A stretch of DNA of 64,000 nt, taken from the NCBI RefSeq assembly GCF_900115345.1, contig NZ_FOWC01000002.1, positions 248,001 through 312,000 of the forward strand. Reading direction: 5' to 3'. Shown in pieces: positions 16,399-24,566 of the stretch. Source of the stretch: Amycolatopsis rubida (GTDB taxonomy: Bacteria; Actinomycetota; Actinomycetes; Mycobacteriales; Pseudonocardiaceae). A program made the translations under genes and the position numbers. Each line of letters starts with the position of its first letter. Positions within the stretch are counted from its first letter, which is position 1. The notes beneath the pieces were generated by a model, which was not told the DNA's origin, did no database searches, and worked only from the letters and a program-made list of their open reading frames with translations.

Positions 16399-17166
16399 AT
16401 GCTGAACTACGAAATTCTCGGACAGATCAGAGTGAGCGGCCGGCCCGGCGTCTGCGCCCCGCGGGCCCGCAAGATCGAGACCTTGCTGTCGGTGCTGCTG
16501 GCCAAGAACAACCAGGTCGTGACCGCCGAACACCTGATCAGCGAGATCTGGGGCGAACATCCGCCGGCGCGAGCGAGCGCGGCGCTGTATGTGTACGTGT
16601 CGCAGCTGCGGAAACTGCTGCGCGGCACTAGCCAGGACGCGGAAGAGAGCCCTGTGGTCACCAGTCCGCGGGGGTATTCGCTGCACGTCGGGATCGGCGA
16701 GCTTGACGCTGACCGGTTCACCCGGCTTTACGAGCAGGGACGGACGTTGCAGGGGGACCGCGGCTACGGGCAGGCGGCGAAGGTGCTGCGGGAGGCTACT
16801 GGCCTTTGGCGCGGTGCGGCGTTCGGCGGGTTCGCCGACTCGCCTGATGTGCAGGCCTACGCGACGCTCCTTGAGGAAAGCCGGCTCGGGTGCCTTGAGC
16901 TGCTGATGGAGACCGAGCTGCTGATCGGGCGGCATCGCGAGGTCGTCGGGCAGCTGTCCGCGCTGGCGAAGGAACACACGCTGCGCGAGACGTTCACCGA
17001 GTACCTGATGACTGCGCTGGCTCGGTCGAATCGACGGGCCGAGGCGCTGGAGACGTTTGCTTCGGCTCGGCAGAATTTGGTGCAGCAGCTGGGGATCGAG
17101 CCGGGCAGCTCAATGCGGAAGCTGCATCACAGCATTCTTGCCGGCGAGATGTCGGACGCGGTCTGA
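16399..17166 (+). CDS. SARP-family transcriptional activator, copy 1
   Basis: A 255-residue protein. The OmpR-like winged helix lies at residues 1-95 (GQIRVSGRPGV, ARKIETLLSVLL, VVTAEHLISEIWG, YVYVSQLRKLLR) and the BTAD bacterial activator domain at about 100-250 (LDADRFTRLYEQG, LWRGAAFGGFADSP, ALAKEHTLRETFTEYLM, QLGIEPGSSMRKLHH). This is the small SARP type that switches on antibiotic clusters by binding direct heptamer repeats at -35. ATG at 16399 follows GGAGGG by 5 nt. The paired AREs upstream put it under butyrolactone receptors. It is very similar to SARP copy 2, with several long identical blocks. A hairpin follows the stop. Confidence 0.95.
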   Translation: MLNYEILGQIRVSGRPGVCAPRARKIETLLSVLLAKNNQVVTAEHLISEIWGEHPPARASAALYVYVSQLRKLLRGTSQDAEESPVVTSPRGYSLHVGIGELDADRFTRLYEQGRTLQGDRGYGQAAKVLREATGLWRGAAFGGFADSPDVQAYATLLEESRLGCLELLMETELLIGRHREVVGQLSALAKEHTLRETFTEYLMTALARSNRRAEALETFASARQNLVQQLGIEPGSSMRKLHHSILAGEMSDAV

Positions 17167-17180
17167 TCGCGTCCGATTCG

Positions 17181-17215
17181 GCCCAGCCTTCCCGCCTTTG
17201 TGCGGGAGGCTGGGC
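17181..17215 (+). terminator. Hairpin terminator after SARP copy 1
   Basis: GCCCAGCCTTCCCGC pairs with GCGGGAGGCTGGGC across a short loop, 14 bp after the stop codon, followed by AAAA. It stands next to the much longer palindrome at 17218. Confidence 0.65.
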
Positions 17216-17217
17216 CA

Positions 17218-17276
17218 AAAGCCGTGAGGGGAACCCTGAAGGAATCTGATTCCTTCAGGGTTCCCCTCACGGCTTT
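17218..17276. repeat. Perfect 29-bp-arm palindrome between convergent genes
   Basis: AAAGCCGTGAGGGGAACCCT continuing GAAGGAATC, one unpaired T, then the exact reverse complement. It begins 52 bp after the SARP stop and ends just before the methyltransferase stop. It would form a very strong bidirectional hairpin with an A/T tail on each side. It belongs to a sequence family with 47947-47999 and 50491-50545. Confidence 0.9.
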
Positions 17277-17278
17277 CC

Positions 17279-17851
17279 TCAGCTGCGGTAGACCGAGACT
17301 ACGAAACCGCCGCAGGTGACTGGTTCTCCGTACCAGCCGCCCCAGCGGCCGTCCAAGGCCAGGCCGGCCAGTTCGGCCATCAGGTCCAGCTCGGCGGGCC
17401 ACACGTAGCGCAGGGGCAGTGCGGCGTCGGCCAGGTGCACGATTTGCCGGACGTCGTCTACTGCGCGCACTCGGGCGTCCGCGGTCCAGCACGCCGGGTC
17501 CGGGTGGCGGCCCTGGACCACCAGTGCACCGCCTGGGCGCAGGAGGCGGCTGTAGCGGCCGATCGCACGCAGCTGGTCTCGCTGGTCGGGCAGGCGGGAC
17601 AGCACATCCGCGCCCAGGTAACCGGCGTCGAAGCGCGGGCCGGGTTCCAGGTGGACCTCGTAGCCTTCTCCGGCCAGTGCGTCCGCCACGGGGCCGCCGC
17701 CGGGGACCAGGACCCGGCCCGAGCCGTGGTGCCGGGATACGCGGTCGGTTACTTCGGCGAGGAACGCGACCGCGCCCGCGGGGTCGTCCGCCAGCGGGGC
17801 AAGCCACGCGGCCACGGGATCGACCGGCTTTTCCATCACCCGGGTCGGCAT
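17279..17851 (-). CDS. Class I SAM-methyltransferase-like protein, small
   Basis: A 190-residue protein with a Rossmann methyltransferase outline: RVLVPGGGPVADALAGEGY near residues 45-63 takes the place of motif I, ADVLSRLPDQRDQLRAIGRY and LLRPGGALVVQGRHP follow (motifs II/III), and the C-terminus is WPAELDLMAELAGLALDGRW followed by GGFVVSVYR. Motif I is VPGGGP rather than the usual E/DxGxGxG, so cofactor binding could be weak. The ATG at 17851 has GAGG 8 nt upstream and is preferred to a GTG three codons earlier. It lies downstream of the short glycosyltransferase-like gene on the same strand; no substrate can be assigned. Confidence 0.75.
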   Translation of the reverse strand: MPTRVMEKPVDPVAAWLAPLADDPAGAVAFLAEVTDRVSRHHGSGRVLVPGGGPVADALAGEGYEVHLEPGPRFDAGYLGADVLSRLPDQRDQLRAIGRYSRLLRPGGALVVQGRHPDPACWTADARVRAVDDVRQIVHLADAALPLRYVWPAELDLMAELAGLALDGRWGGWYGEPVTCGGFVVSVYRS

Positions 17852-17965
17852 TGCCGCCACCTCACTTCACGCAGTGGTCCTCTCTACTCCACAGAGAGTG
17901 CCGGAACGATCTAAAGCCGACCTAGCGGGATCGGGGCCCCTAGGCGTGGCGAAGGAGAGAGCGGG

Positions 17966-18853
17966 TCAATCGTCGTCCCCACCGGTCAGCACGGCGGCAA
18001 CCGCACGAGGAGCCGGTAACGCGGCCACCTCCGCACGCAACGCGTCCGCACCGGCGCGAAGCGTTTCGTCGGTCAGCCGGGAAATCCCTTCCGCCGAGCC
18101 GGAAAGCCCCGCGCCCGCAGCGGTGACACGCGCGTCGAAAGCGGACTCGGCCAACGACAGCTGCGGCAGTCCGTACGCCACCGCGGCAAGCGCCAAAGTC
18201 TCGTCCCCGTCGTGCACCACCGCCGCGCAGGTCGGCAGCACGGCGGCCGGAGGTGCGGAGTCGACGAGTTTCACCTTCCGCGGCAAGGTGAGCCCGGCCG
18301 GCAGCTCCGCCGCGCAGACGATCTCGGCGTCCACATCGGACAGTTTGCTGAATACCGGCGCATACCAGGAAGGATCGTTCAGCGACAGGAGAATGCGAGT
18401 GTGGCGTGCCTTGCGACGCAGCCAGTCGGGGATCTCGACGGGCCCGAAGTACGGCACGTGCCGCAATGAAGCGTGAGGAGAGCCCTTGTCGCGCAACGAA
18501 GGAGGAACGACGTCGAGTGTGTGGTCCGCAGTGACGTCGAAGTCCGCTGGCCCGAGCACGCGAACCGCCCTGGCCCCGGCCTCGCGGGCGGCGGCGGTTC
18601 CGGCGGGCGCGTTCGACACCACTACGGCGGGCCGCCACAGTCGCGCGAACTCGGCCAGCTTGGCGGATTCGGTCAGCTCCGCGTCGCCGTCTTCGAGTTC
18701 GGCCGCGACGCAGCCGGTGCGGAGGATGTCCTCGACGAACGCGGGCCGTCCGGCGATTTTCACGTCGTGTCCGGCGGTCCGCATCGCCCAGGCCAGTGGC
18801 ACCAGGGCGTGCAGACGGGCCGTTGCCGACGGCGTGGCCAGGAGTACACGCAT
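17966..18853 (-). CDS. Short, degenerate GT-B glycosyltransferase-like protein, copy 1
   Basis: A 295-residue protein that follows macrolide glycosyltransferases (EryCIII/DesVII type) from HALVPLAWAMRTAGHDVKIA at the N-terminus to LPTCAAVVHDGD and GLPQLSLAESAFDARVTAAG in the donor domain, but is about 100 residues shorter than the usual 390-420. The donor motif HHGG reads HDGD. In the N-terminal loop the usual SH before the helix reads ARLH, so the general-base histidine appears displaced. ATG at 18853 follows CTGGAG. Its paralogue at 48015-48911 has the same length and the same deviations. It may have unusual catalysis, be inactive, or be an auxiliary subunit. Confidence 0.8.
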   Translation of the reverse strand: MRVLLATPSATARLHALVPLAWAMRTAGHDVKIAGRPAFVEDILRTGCVAAELEDGDAELTESAKLAEFARLWRPAVVVSNAPAGTAAAREAGARAVRVLGPADFDVTADHTLDVVPPSLRDKGSPHASLRHVPYFGPVEIPDWLRRKARHTRILLSLNDPSWYAPVFSKLSDVDAEIVCAAELPAGLTLPRKVKLVDSAPPAAVLPTCAAVVHDGDETLALAAVAYGLPQLSLAESAFDARVTAAGAGLSGSAEGISRLTDETLRAGADALRAEVAALPAPRAVAAVLTGGDDD

Positions 18854-18930
18854 GGGATCGCTCCAGAGACGGCAAAACCGGGCCGGGGTGGACAGTCCTG
18901 CTGAGACTATCCACCCCGGCCCGGCCCGGC

Positions 18931-18939
18931 GTACCCCTA
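18931..18939. promoter_or_regulatory. GTACCCCTA motif upstream of the short GT-like gene, copy 1
   Basis: On the coding strand this reads TAGGGGTAC, 78 bp upstream of the ATG, followed by GATAGT as a possible -10. The paralogue has the same nonamer 83 bp upstream. Related TAGGGGT sites lie before PKS-C and PKS-D. Confidence 0.45.
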
Positions 18940-18946
18940 GAAACCG

Positions 18947-21499
18947 TTACTGGCCCGGCATTTTCACCGCTTCGATGGCATTGCGGCGCATCGCCAGCCT
19001 CGCCGAGAGCGCGGTCGCCGGCCACACGATCAGGAAGATCGCGAGCACCACGGCGAGGAACACCCAGACCGGTCCGGACGGGATGATTTCGCCGGTGGTC
19101 AGCGCCATCGGCACTACCGTGAAGAGCGAGATCACAATGCCGAGCACCAGCCCGGTCACCGCCACGATCCCGCCTTCCACGAAGAGCATCCGCTTCACCT
19201 GTCCGCGGTCCGCACCGGCGAGCCGTTGCGCGCCGAACTCTCGCCGGCGGGCCAGCACGGCTACCGAGAGCGTGTTCACCGCGGCGATCGCGGCGTATGC
19301 GATGGCGAGCACGGCCAGCAGGTAGTTGATCAACGCCTCGACGTCGGCACTCGCCTGAAAACTCGCGGCGAGCGCACTGTCGTCGCCGACGGTGACCCCG
19401 GGCCAGTCCTTCGCCCGGTCGGACAGCGCCGACACGATTGCGCCGGCGTCGCCGCCCCGCACGAGCACCTGCGACGCCAGGCCGCTGGTGGTGTGCGCGG
19501 CCAGCAGATCAGCGGGCAGCACCATGCTCGCGTAGCTGGACGGGCTGTCCAGCAGCGCGACCACGGTCACCGGCACCTGCGCCCCGTCGCCGAGCCGCAT
19601 CTTGATCTTGGCGCCGACCTTGATCTCGAGATCGTCAGCGACCGACGCGGGCAGTGCCACGGAATCCCCGCGCAATGCCGTCAGCGAACCTTCGGTGACC
19701 TCGGTGGCGAGCACCGTGCCGCCCTGGTCCTGCGGAGCGACACCCAGCAGCCGCAGCGGATCGCTTCCGTTGCCGTCGTAGGGATCCTCGATCCAGCCGG
19801 AGCTGGTGACGAGCGGCGAGGAGGTCGAAACCCCTGGCGTGCTGCGGATCCGCGCGAGCTCGTCCGGGGAGAACCCGCCCGCGGCCGAGGTGAGCACCGC
19901 GTCCGCCTGCAACTGCCCGGCATACGCGCTGACCTGCGCTTTCTGCGCGGTGGTCTCGGAATACACATTGCCGAGCGCGACCGCGGTGGCGAGCGTGATC
20001 GGCGTGAGCACCGCGGCGAACGCGACGGCCCGCGCCCGGGTGTTGACGACCGCGAGCGTGGCGTCCCGGCCGGCGACCCGGCGCACGAACGGACCGAACC
20101 GGTCCACCACCCAGGCGATGATCTCCGGACCGAGCAGCGCGACGCCGATCGCGCCGGTGAGCAGCGCCGGACCGCCGATCGCCGCCGCGCTGTCGGCGGG
20201 CATGAAGACCGTGGTCGAAGCGAGCAGCACGGTGGCCGCACCGCAGATCAGCGCCCCCATGCGGCGCACCGCGTTCACCTTGGCCCCCGGGATCGCCGCC
20301 TCGGCCAGCGCCTGGATCGGCCGGGCCCGGGAGGCGGCCAGCGCGGCGAACCACGCGGCCCCGAAGGTGATCGCGAGCGTGGCGACGATCCCCGCCGCGA
20401 ACGCGATGATGTCCTGGGTGAAGGCGAGTTCGTCCGGCACGATGCCGAGCGAGCCGCTGGTGCTGAAGATCCAGTTCCCGAGCAGGCTGCCCAGGAACGC
20501 CCCGCACACCGCGGCGAGCGCGCCGACCGCCATCGTCTCCATGACGACCATGCGGTGCACCTGTTTCGGCGTCGCTCCGGTCGCGCGCAGGAGCGCGAGT
20601 TCCTGTTGCCGCTGCCGGACGGTGAGGCTGATCGTCGCGGAAACGACGAGTGCCATCACGACCAGCACCATGCCGCCGAACACCGCCGCGAGCAGGATCA
20701 GCGGCAGCTGGCTTCCGCCCACGCCGACGAATTCGGCCGAACCGCGGTCGTCGCCGGTCAGCACCGTCAGCGACGGAACCTGCTCGGAGATCTTGCCCGC
20801 GAGGTCCGCCGCGTCGACCCCGTCGGCCGGGAACACGCCGACGAGCCCGACGGTGCCGGGATGCGCGTTGAACCGCTGGGCGTCCGCGACGGAGAAGAAG
20901 AACGCGGGCGCGCGCACGGTCTGCGAAGGCTGTGCGACGCCGGAAATCTGGAACGACTGCCGCTGTCCGTTCACCGCCAGGTCGACGGCCGAGCCCGCGT
21001 GCAGGCCTGCCGCGGACGCCGTGGCCGAGTCGAGCACGACCTGGCCCGGCGTGTTCGGAGCCGCGCCCTCGGTCAGCTGGTATCCGCCGAGCGAAGCCGA
21101 ATCCCAGCCGTGTCCGGAAAGGACCGACGCACCCGGCTCGGGCGCACCGTCGTGCAGCAGCACCGTCGCGAACGAAACGTCCGGCACCGCCTGTCCGACG
21201 CCCTGCACCGCGGAGATCTTGGCGACCTGGTCCTCCGGCAGCACCGCACGCTCGGCGTACGGGACGACCTGCGATTCCTCGTCCGGCAGCTTGAACCCGG
21301 CGGACCCGCCGACGACCAGCGGCGCCGCGGACAGCCGCTCCGGCGCCGCTTTCAGCACGATCGCCGTTTCGAACAGCCCGGCACACGCGATCAGCAGACC
21401 GCAGCCGGCAAGGATGGCGACGAACGACGCGAGCGACGCCGCCGCGCGGTACCGGAGGCTCGACAGTGCGAGCGCGAGCACCACTCGCCGCGAACTCAC
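18947..21499 (-). CDS. ABC transporter permease, FtsX/MacB-type (8-10 TM)
   Basis: An 850-residue integral membrane protein with two FtsX-like repeats. The first TM is LASFVAILAGCGLLIACAG near residues 22-40, a long extracytoplasmic MacB-type domain follows (about 50-250), then LLAAVFGGMVLVVMALVV near 270, TM segments near 320-400, a second extracytoplasmic domain (about 490-720) and a C-terminal TM block beginning LINYLLAVLAIAYAAIAAVN. The GTG start (21497-21499) overlaps the ATPase stop as GTGA, with AGGAGG 5 nt upstream. Such pairs export peptides, lipids or antibiotics or respond to them; here its place between regulators of a PKS cluster suggests product export. Confidence 0.92.
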   Translation of the reverse strand: MSSRRVVLALALSSLRYRAAASLASFVAILAGCGLLIACAGLFETAIVLKAAPERLSAAPLVVGGSAGFKLPDEESQVVPYAERAVLPEDQVAKISAVQGVGQAVPDVSFATVLLHDGAPEPGASVLSGHGWDSASLGGYQLTEGAAPNTPGQVVLDSATASAAGLHAGSAVDLAVNGQRQSFQISGVAQPSQTVRAPAFFFSVADAQRFNAHPGTVGLVGVFPADGVDAADLAGKISEQVPSLTVLTGDDRGSAEFVGVGGSQLPLILLAAVFGGMVLVVMALVVSATISLTVRQRQQELALLRATGATPKQVHRMVVMETMAVGALAAVCGAFLGSLLGNWIFSTSGSLGIVPDELAFTQDIIAFAAGIVATLAITFGAAWFAALAASRARPIQALAEAAIPGAKVNAVRRMGALICGAATVLLASTTVFMPADSAAAIGGPALLTGAIGVALLGPEIIAWVVDRFGPFVRRVAGRDATLAVVNTRARAVAFAAVLTPITLATAVALGNVYSETTAQKAQVSAYAGQLQADAVLTSAAGGFSPDELARIRSTPGVSTSSPLVTSSGWIEDPYDGNGSDPLRLLGVAPQDQGGTVLATEVTEGSLTALRGDSVALPASVADDLEIKVGAKIKMRLGDGAQVPVTVVALLDSPSSYASMVLPADLLAAHTTSGLASQVLVRGGDAGAIVSALSDRAKDWPGVTVGDDSALAASFQASADVEALINYLLAVLAIAYAAIAAVNTLSVAVLARRREFGAQRLAGADRGQVKRMLFVEGGIVAVTGLVLGIVISLFTVVPMALTTGEIIPSGPVWVFLAVVLAIFLIVWPATALSARLAMRRNAIEAVKMPGQ

Positions 21500-22257
21500 C
21501 GCTGCCTCCTCGCTTGCTCGCCGAGGTGCGCCAGGGTGCTCGCCACCGCGTCGACGCCCGGGCTGGCCATCTGCGTGACGATCCGGCCGTCGACCAGGAA
21601 CAGCACGGTGTCCGCGTGGGACGCGGCGACCGGGTCGTGGGTGACCATCACGATCGTCTGGCCCGCACTGACCAGCTCGCGCATCAAGCCGAGGACCTCA
21701 AGCGCGGTGGTGGTGTCGAGCGCGCCGGTGGGCTCGTCGGCGAACACCACGGCCGGGCGGGCGGCGAGCGCGCGGGCGATCGCGACGCGCTGCTGCTGCC
21801 CGCCGGACAGTTCGCCGGGCCGGTGCTTCACGCGCTGGGACAGCCCGACGCGCGCGATCACCTGGTCCACCCATGCTTTGTCCGGCGTGCGGCCGGCCAG
21901 CAGCGTGGGCAGCGTGACGTTCTGCTCCACGTTCAGCGCGGGCATCAGGTTGAACGACTGGAAGATGAACGCGACGTGGTCACGGCGCAGTTCGGTGAGC
22001 TTCGTTTCGTTCTTGCCCTTGAGGTCGGTCCCGACGAGGGTGACCGTGCCCGAGGTCGGCGTGTCCAGCCCGGCCGCGCAGTGCAGCAGCGTGCTCTTGC
22101 CGGAACCGGACGGGCCCATCACCGCGGTGAAAGTGCCCGCCGGGAAAGCGACGGACACGCCGGCGAGCGCTTCGACCGCGCTCTCGCCGCGGCCGTAGGT
22201 CTTGTGCACCGCGTCCAGCTGGACGGGCGTCGCCACGGAAGTGGTGGTCGTGGACAC
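21496..22257 (-). CDS. ABC transporter ATPase, MacB/LolD-type
   Basis: A 253-residue nucleotide-binding protein with Walker A GPSGSGKST, Q-loop FQSFNLMPALNV, signature LSGGQQQRVAIARAL, Walker B VVFADEPTGALD and H-loop VTHDP, a pattern characteristic of the LolD/MacB group that partners FtsX-type permeases. The GTG start (22255-22257) has GGAG about 8 nt upstream and begins 5 bp after the stop of a small membrane protein; the end overlaps the permease start. The three genes thus form a tight operon. Confidence 0.95.
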   Translation of the reverse strand: MSTTTTSVATPVQLDAVHKTYGRGESAVEALAGVSVAFPAGTFTAVMGPSGSGKSTLLHCAAGLDTPTSGTVTLVGTDLKGKNETKLTELRRDHVAFIFQSFNLMPALNVEQNVTLPTLLAGRTPDKAWVDQVIARVGLSQRVKHRPGELSGGQQQRVAIARALAARPAVVFADEPTGALDTTTALEVLGLMRELVSAGQTIVMVTHDPVAASHADTVLFLVDGRIVTQMASPGVDAVASTLAHLGEQARRQR

Positions 22258-22262
22258 GTTGT

Positions 22263-22493
22263 TCACTCCGATCCGTTCCCGGAACCGCGGCGGTCGAGCG
22301 ACCACCACACCGCGAGCACGATCACGCCGCCGCCCAGCGTCCACAGCCAGAACGGCCATTTGAAGGACATGCTGATGAGGCACATCAGCAGCCAGATGAC
22401 GAACTGGACGCCGAGGACGGCGGCCCAGGCGATGGTGACGATCAGGCGAGCGAGTCCGCTCCCCGAGCGGGTCTTCTCGGTGCTCTCCGACAT
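22263..22493 (-). CDS. Small two-TM membrane protein heading the ABC operon
   Basis: A 76-residue protein with two predicted TM helices (LIVTIAWAAVLGVQFVIWLL and WPFWLWTLGGGVIVLAVWW), an N-terminal Ser/Thr/Glu tail and a DRRG C-terminus. Its C-terminal half aligns with the protein at 49134-49550 (IWLL, W(L)W.LGGGV, W...DRR). It is the first gene of the ABC operon, 5 bp before the ATPase. A 24-bp operator-like sequence lies 43 bp upstream. The function is unknown; an accessory or sensor of the transporter is possible. Confidence 0.7.
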   Translation of the reverse strand: MSESTEKTRSGSGLARLIVTIAWAAVLGVQFVIWLLMCLISMSFKWPFWLWTLGGGVIVLAVWWSLDRRGSGNGSE

Positions 22494-22535
22494 GAGAGGC
22501 CCCCCAATACGGCTTCGGCGGAGTCGGGATTAATT

Positions 22536-22559
22536 GTGTAAGGCTTGAACAGTTTAGCG
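22536..22559. promoter_or_regulatory. Candidate TetR operator before the ABC operon
   Basis: GTGTAAGGCTTGAACAG followed by TTTAGCG matches sites at 22834-22857 and 49634-49657 at most positions (consensus GTGTARGRCTTGMACAGTTTA). On the minus strand it contains TTACACA, usable as a -10 for the ABC operon. It lies in the 385-bp divergent region whose remaining sequence holds no gene. Confidence 0.7.
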
Positions 22560-22833
22560 GACCCCGGGTGATCGGGAAACCCCAGACCCCGGCGACGGCC
22601 CTCGCGGCGGCTCAGGAGACGCCGCCGGGCAGGACTCGGCGGATGCCGAACCGGATCAGCGCGCTGGCCGCCGCGACCGGCAGCCACCGCCCGGGCGGCG
22701 CGCGATCTCCGGCAGCGGCGGTGAACCCGGGGTGCGCCGATCGGTCCCGGCCGGCCCGCGGTCCGGTTCGGCAGCCCTCCCGATTCCGAACCGGTTGGTC
22801 TCGCTCACGTTGGCTCGCCCCCAGGCCAGATCG

Positions 22834-22857
22834 GTGTAAGACTTGCACAGTTTAGTG
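22834..22857. promoter_or_regulatory. Candidate TetR operator before the divergent TetR gene
   Basis: GTGTAAGACTTGCACAG followed by TTTAGTG lies 21 bp before the ATG of the TetR gene. Its near-identity to the copy before the ABC operon predicts that one repressor controls both divergent transcripts. Confidence 0.7.
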
Positions 22858-22878
22858 AAAGACGTACCGGAGCGAAAG

Positions 22879-23589
22879 ATGCCGATCGAGCCCGACCCCC
22901 ATGCCCTGCCCCCAGGCCTGTCCCCGGCATGGCGGGGCGGCCCGCGCCCCCGTCGCGGGCCGAAGCCCTCGCACACCGTCGAGGCGGTGGTGGCGGCCGC
23001 CGTCGAACTGGCCGACACCGAGGGACTGGCCGCCGCGTCGCTGCCGAACATCGCGTCCGCACTCGGGCTGACGACCAACGCGCTGTACCGCTACGTAAGC
23101 TCGAAAGACGAACTGCTGATCCTCCTGGCCGAGTCCGGTTTCGGCCCGCCCCCGGACCCCGCCGCGGGCCTGGAGTGGCGCTCAGCGGTCCGAACCTGGG
23201 CGGACGCCGCCGCCAAACGGTATGCCGCGCACCCCTGGCTGCTGGACGTCCGCGAGAGCCTGACCCCGCATCGCCTCGGCTGGACCGAACAGCTCCTGGC
23301 CGTCTTCACCGGAGCCGGTTTGTCCACTGTGGACGCGCTGCGCTGCGCGGACCTGGTTTCGGCCGTAGTCCGGGCCACCGCGGAGCGCCGCCGAACGGCG
23401 GCCGACCCGGATTCTCCCGAATCCGCCGAATACGCCGCCGAAGTACGAGCTTTCCTGCAACCACGACTGTCCGAAGGCGGCTATCCGCACCTGGCCGAAC
23501 TGGCTGAGTCCCACGGCTGGCCAGCCGCCGCCCCGGAGGACTTCGCCCTGGAACGAGTCCTGGACGGAATAGCCGCCCTGCTCCCCTGA
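22879..23589 (+). CDS. TetR/AcrR regulator of the divergent ABC operon
   Basis: A 236-residue protein with a Pro-rich N-terminal arm, an HTH around residues 35-80 (TVEAVVAAAVELADTEGLAA, then ALGLTTNALYRYVSSKDELL) and a C-terminal domain of the TetR_C_1 type (LAVFTGAGLSTVDALRCADL). ATG at 22879 follows GGAG by 6 nt, which fixes the start. It is divergent from the small membrane protein-ATPase-permease operon, and near-identical operator-like sites stand before both. It probably senses the exported compound. Confidence 0.9.
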   Translation: MPIEPDPHALPPGLSPAWRGGPRPRRGPKPSHTVEAVVAAAVELADTEGLAAASLPNIASALGLTTNALYRYVSSKDELLILLAESGFGPPPDPAAGLEWRSAVRTWADAAAKRYAAHPWLLDVRESLTPHRLGWTEQLLAVFTGAGLSTVDALRCADLVSAVVRATAERRRTAADPDSPESAEYAAEVRAFLQPRLSEGGYPHLAELAESHGWPAAAPEDFALERVLDGIAALLP

Positions 23590-23602
23590 CCCCTGCTCCG
23601 GC

Positions 23603-23659
23603 TAAACCATACCAACCGAGCGGTTTTTACTGGCTTTCCGGGCCGCCGGGACGTAGACT
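23603..23659 (+). promoter_or_regulatory. ARE-like operator and promoter of the second ArpA-like receptor
   Basis: TAAACCATACCAACCGAGCG followed by GTTTTTA (23603-23629) parallels the ARE at 14583 (shared AAACCATACC and GGTTTTT), and TAGACT at 23654-23659 parallels its -10. Together they indicate an autoregulated promoter that was duplicated along with the gene. Confidence 0.75.
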
Positions 23660-23715
23660 GGCCCGCTGGACGGGGGTCCGCTGTGGACCGATCCGCCAAA
23701 GCGAGAGGGGCCGGC

Positions 23716-24333
23716 GTGGCTCGCCAGGAGCGTGCGGAGCAGACACGGAACGCGATCCTCGAGGCGGCCGCCTCGCGGTTCGACGCCGTCGGCTTCCTCG
23801 GCGCGAGCCTGTCGGAGATACTGGCCGGAGCGGGCGTCACGAAGGGCGCGCTGTACTTCCACTTCAAGTCGAAGGAAGACCTGGCCGACGCCCTGATCGA
23901 CGAGCAGTTCACGGTCTGGGAGCCGCTCGCGGCGATCGAGAGCCCGGGGCTGCAGACGGTCATCGACCTGACCCAGGGGATGGCGGCCAGCCTGCAGTCC
24001 GACGTGCGGGTCCGGGCGAGCGTCCGGCTGGTCATCGAGCAGGGTTCGTTCATCGCGCCGGCGGGCAACGCGTACAAGCGGTGGATCGACACGATCCATG
24101 GCTGCCTGCTCGCGGCGAAGGCGGCGGGCGACTTGCGCAAGGAGATCAACGCGTACGACCTCGCGGTGTACGTGCAGGCGTCGTTCACCGGGATCCAGCT
24201 GAGTTCCCAGGTGCTGACCGGCCGCACCGACCTGCTCGAGCGCACCACGTACATGTGGACGACGATCTTGAGCTCGGTGGTCCCGCCGCGGCGGTTGCAC
24301 CGGTTCGCCCCGCAGGGGGCCGCCTCGGTCTGA
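23716..24333 (+). CDS. ArpA/ScbR-like gamma-butyrolactone receptor, copy 2 (TetR family)
   Basis: A 205-residue paralogue of the receptor at 14699-15325. A GTG start at 23716 begins VARQERAEQTRNAIL and matches the firm start of copy 1; AGAGGGG lies just upstream. The HTH SLSEILAGAGVTKGALYFHF spans about 30-49. The ligand domain has the same aromatic positions (FTVWEPL, KRWIDTIHG). Its promoter carries an ARE, and the following intergenic region carries two more before SARP copy 2. Having two near-parallel receptors with one visible synthase raises the question of whether they sense one or two ligands. A strong terminator follows. Confidence 0.93.
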   Translation: MARQERAEQTRNAILEAAASRFDAVGFLGASLSEILAGAGVTKGALYFHFKSKEDLADALIDEQFTVWEPLAAIESPGLQTVIDLTQGMAASLQSDVRVRASVRLVIEQGSFIAPAGNAYKRWIDTIHGCLLAAKAAGDLRKEINAYDLAVYVQASFTGIQLSSQVLTGRTDLLERTTYMWTTILSSVVPPRRLHRFAPQGAASV

Positions 24334-24344
24334 GGCCACGCGAC

Positions 24345-24376
24345 AAGGGCGGCCCGGCAGTGCGGGCCGCCCTTTT
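24345..24376 (+). terminator. Rho-independent terminator after receptor copy 2
   Basis: AAGGGCGGCCCG pairs perfectly with CGGGCCGCCCTT across a 6-nt loop (GCAGTG), ending in a T run, 11 bp after the stop codon. It insulates the SARP copy 2 promoter. Confidence 0.9.
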
Positions 24377-24414
24377 CCGTGCGCTGCGCCGGGATCGATG
24401 CCCGTTCGCCGAAC

Positions 24415-24470
24415 AAACCGACCGACCTCCTGGTTTTATCTTGAAAACCGGGAGGTCGGTTTAGTATGCT
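24415..24470 (+). promoter_or_regulatory. Paired ARE-like operators and -10 of SARP copy 2
   Basis: The two sites are AAACCGACCGACCTCCTGG-TTTTA (24415-24438) and AAAACCGGGAGGTCGGTTTA (24444-24463), with the TCTTG linker between. TATGCT at 24465-24470 matches the -10 TATGGT of SARP copy 1. The layout is the same as at 16255-16310. Confidence 0.82.
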
Positions 24471-24566
24471 GCCGGAGCGGGACCGGGCAGCGCGGCGCCG
24501 GAGAACGACACTGGGGGCGCCCGGCCGGGCGGATCCGATCGACGCGGACACCGGAGGGCACGGGAA

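Noticed and set aside
17966..18853. Treating the short GT-like gene as a truncated pseudogene
   Set aside because: It has a good ribosome site, an intact start and stop and an equally short paralogue with the same deviations, so a maintained short form is more likely.
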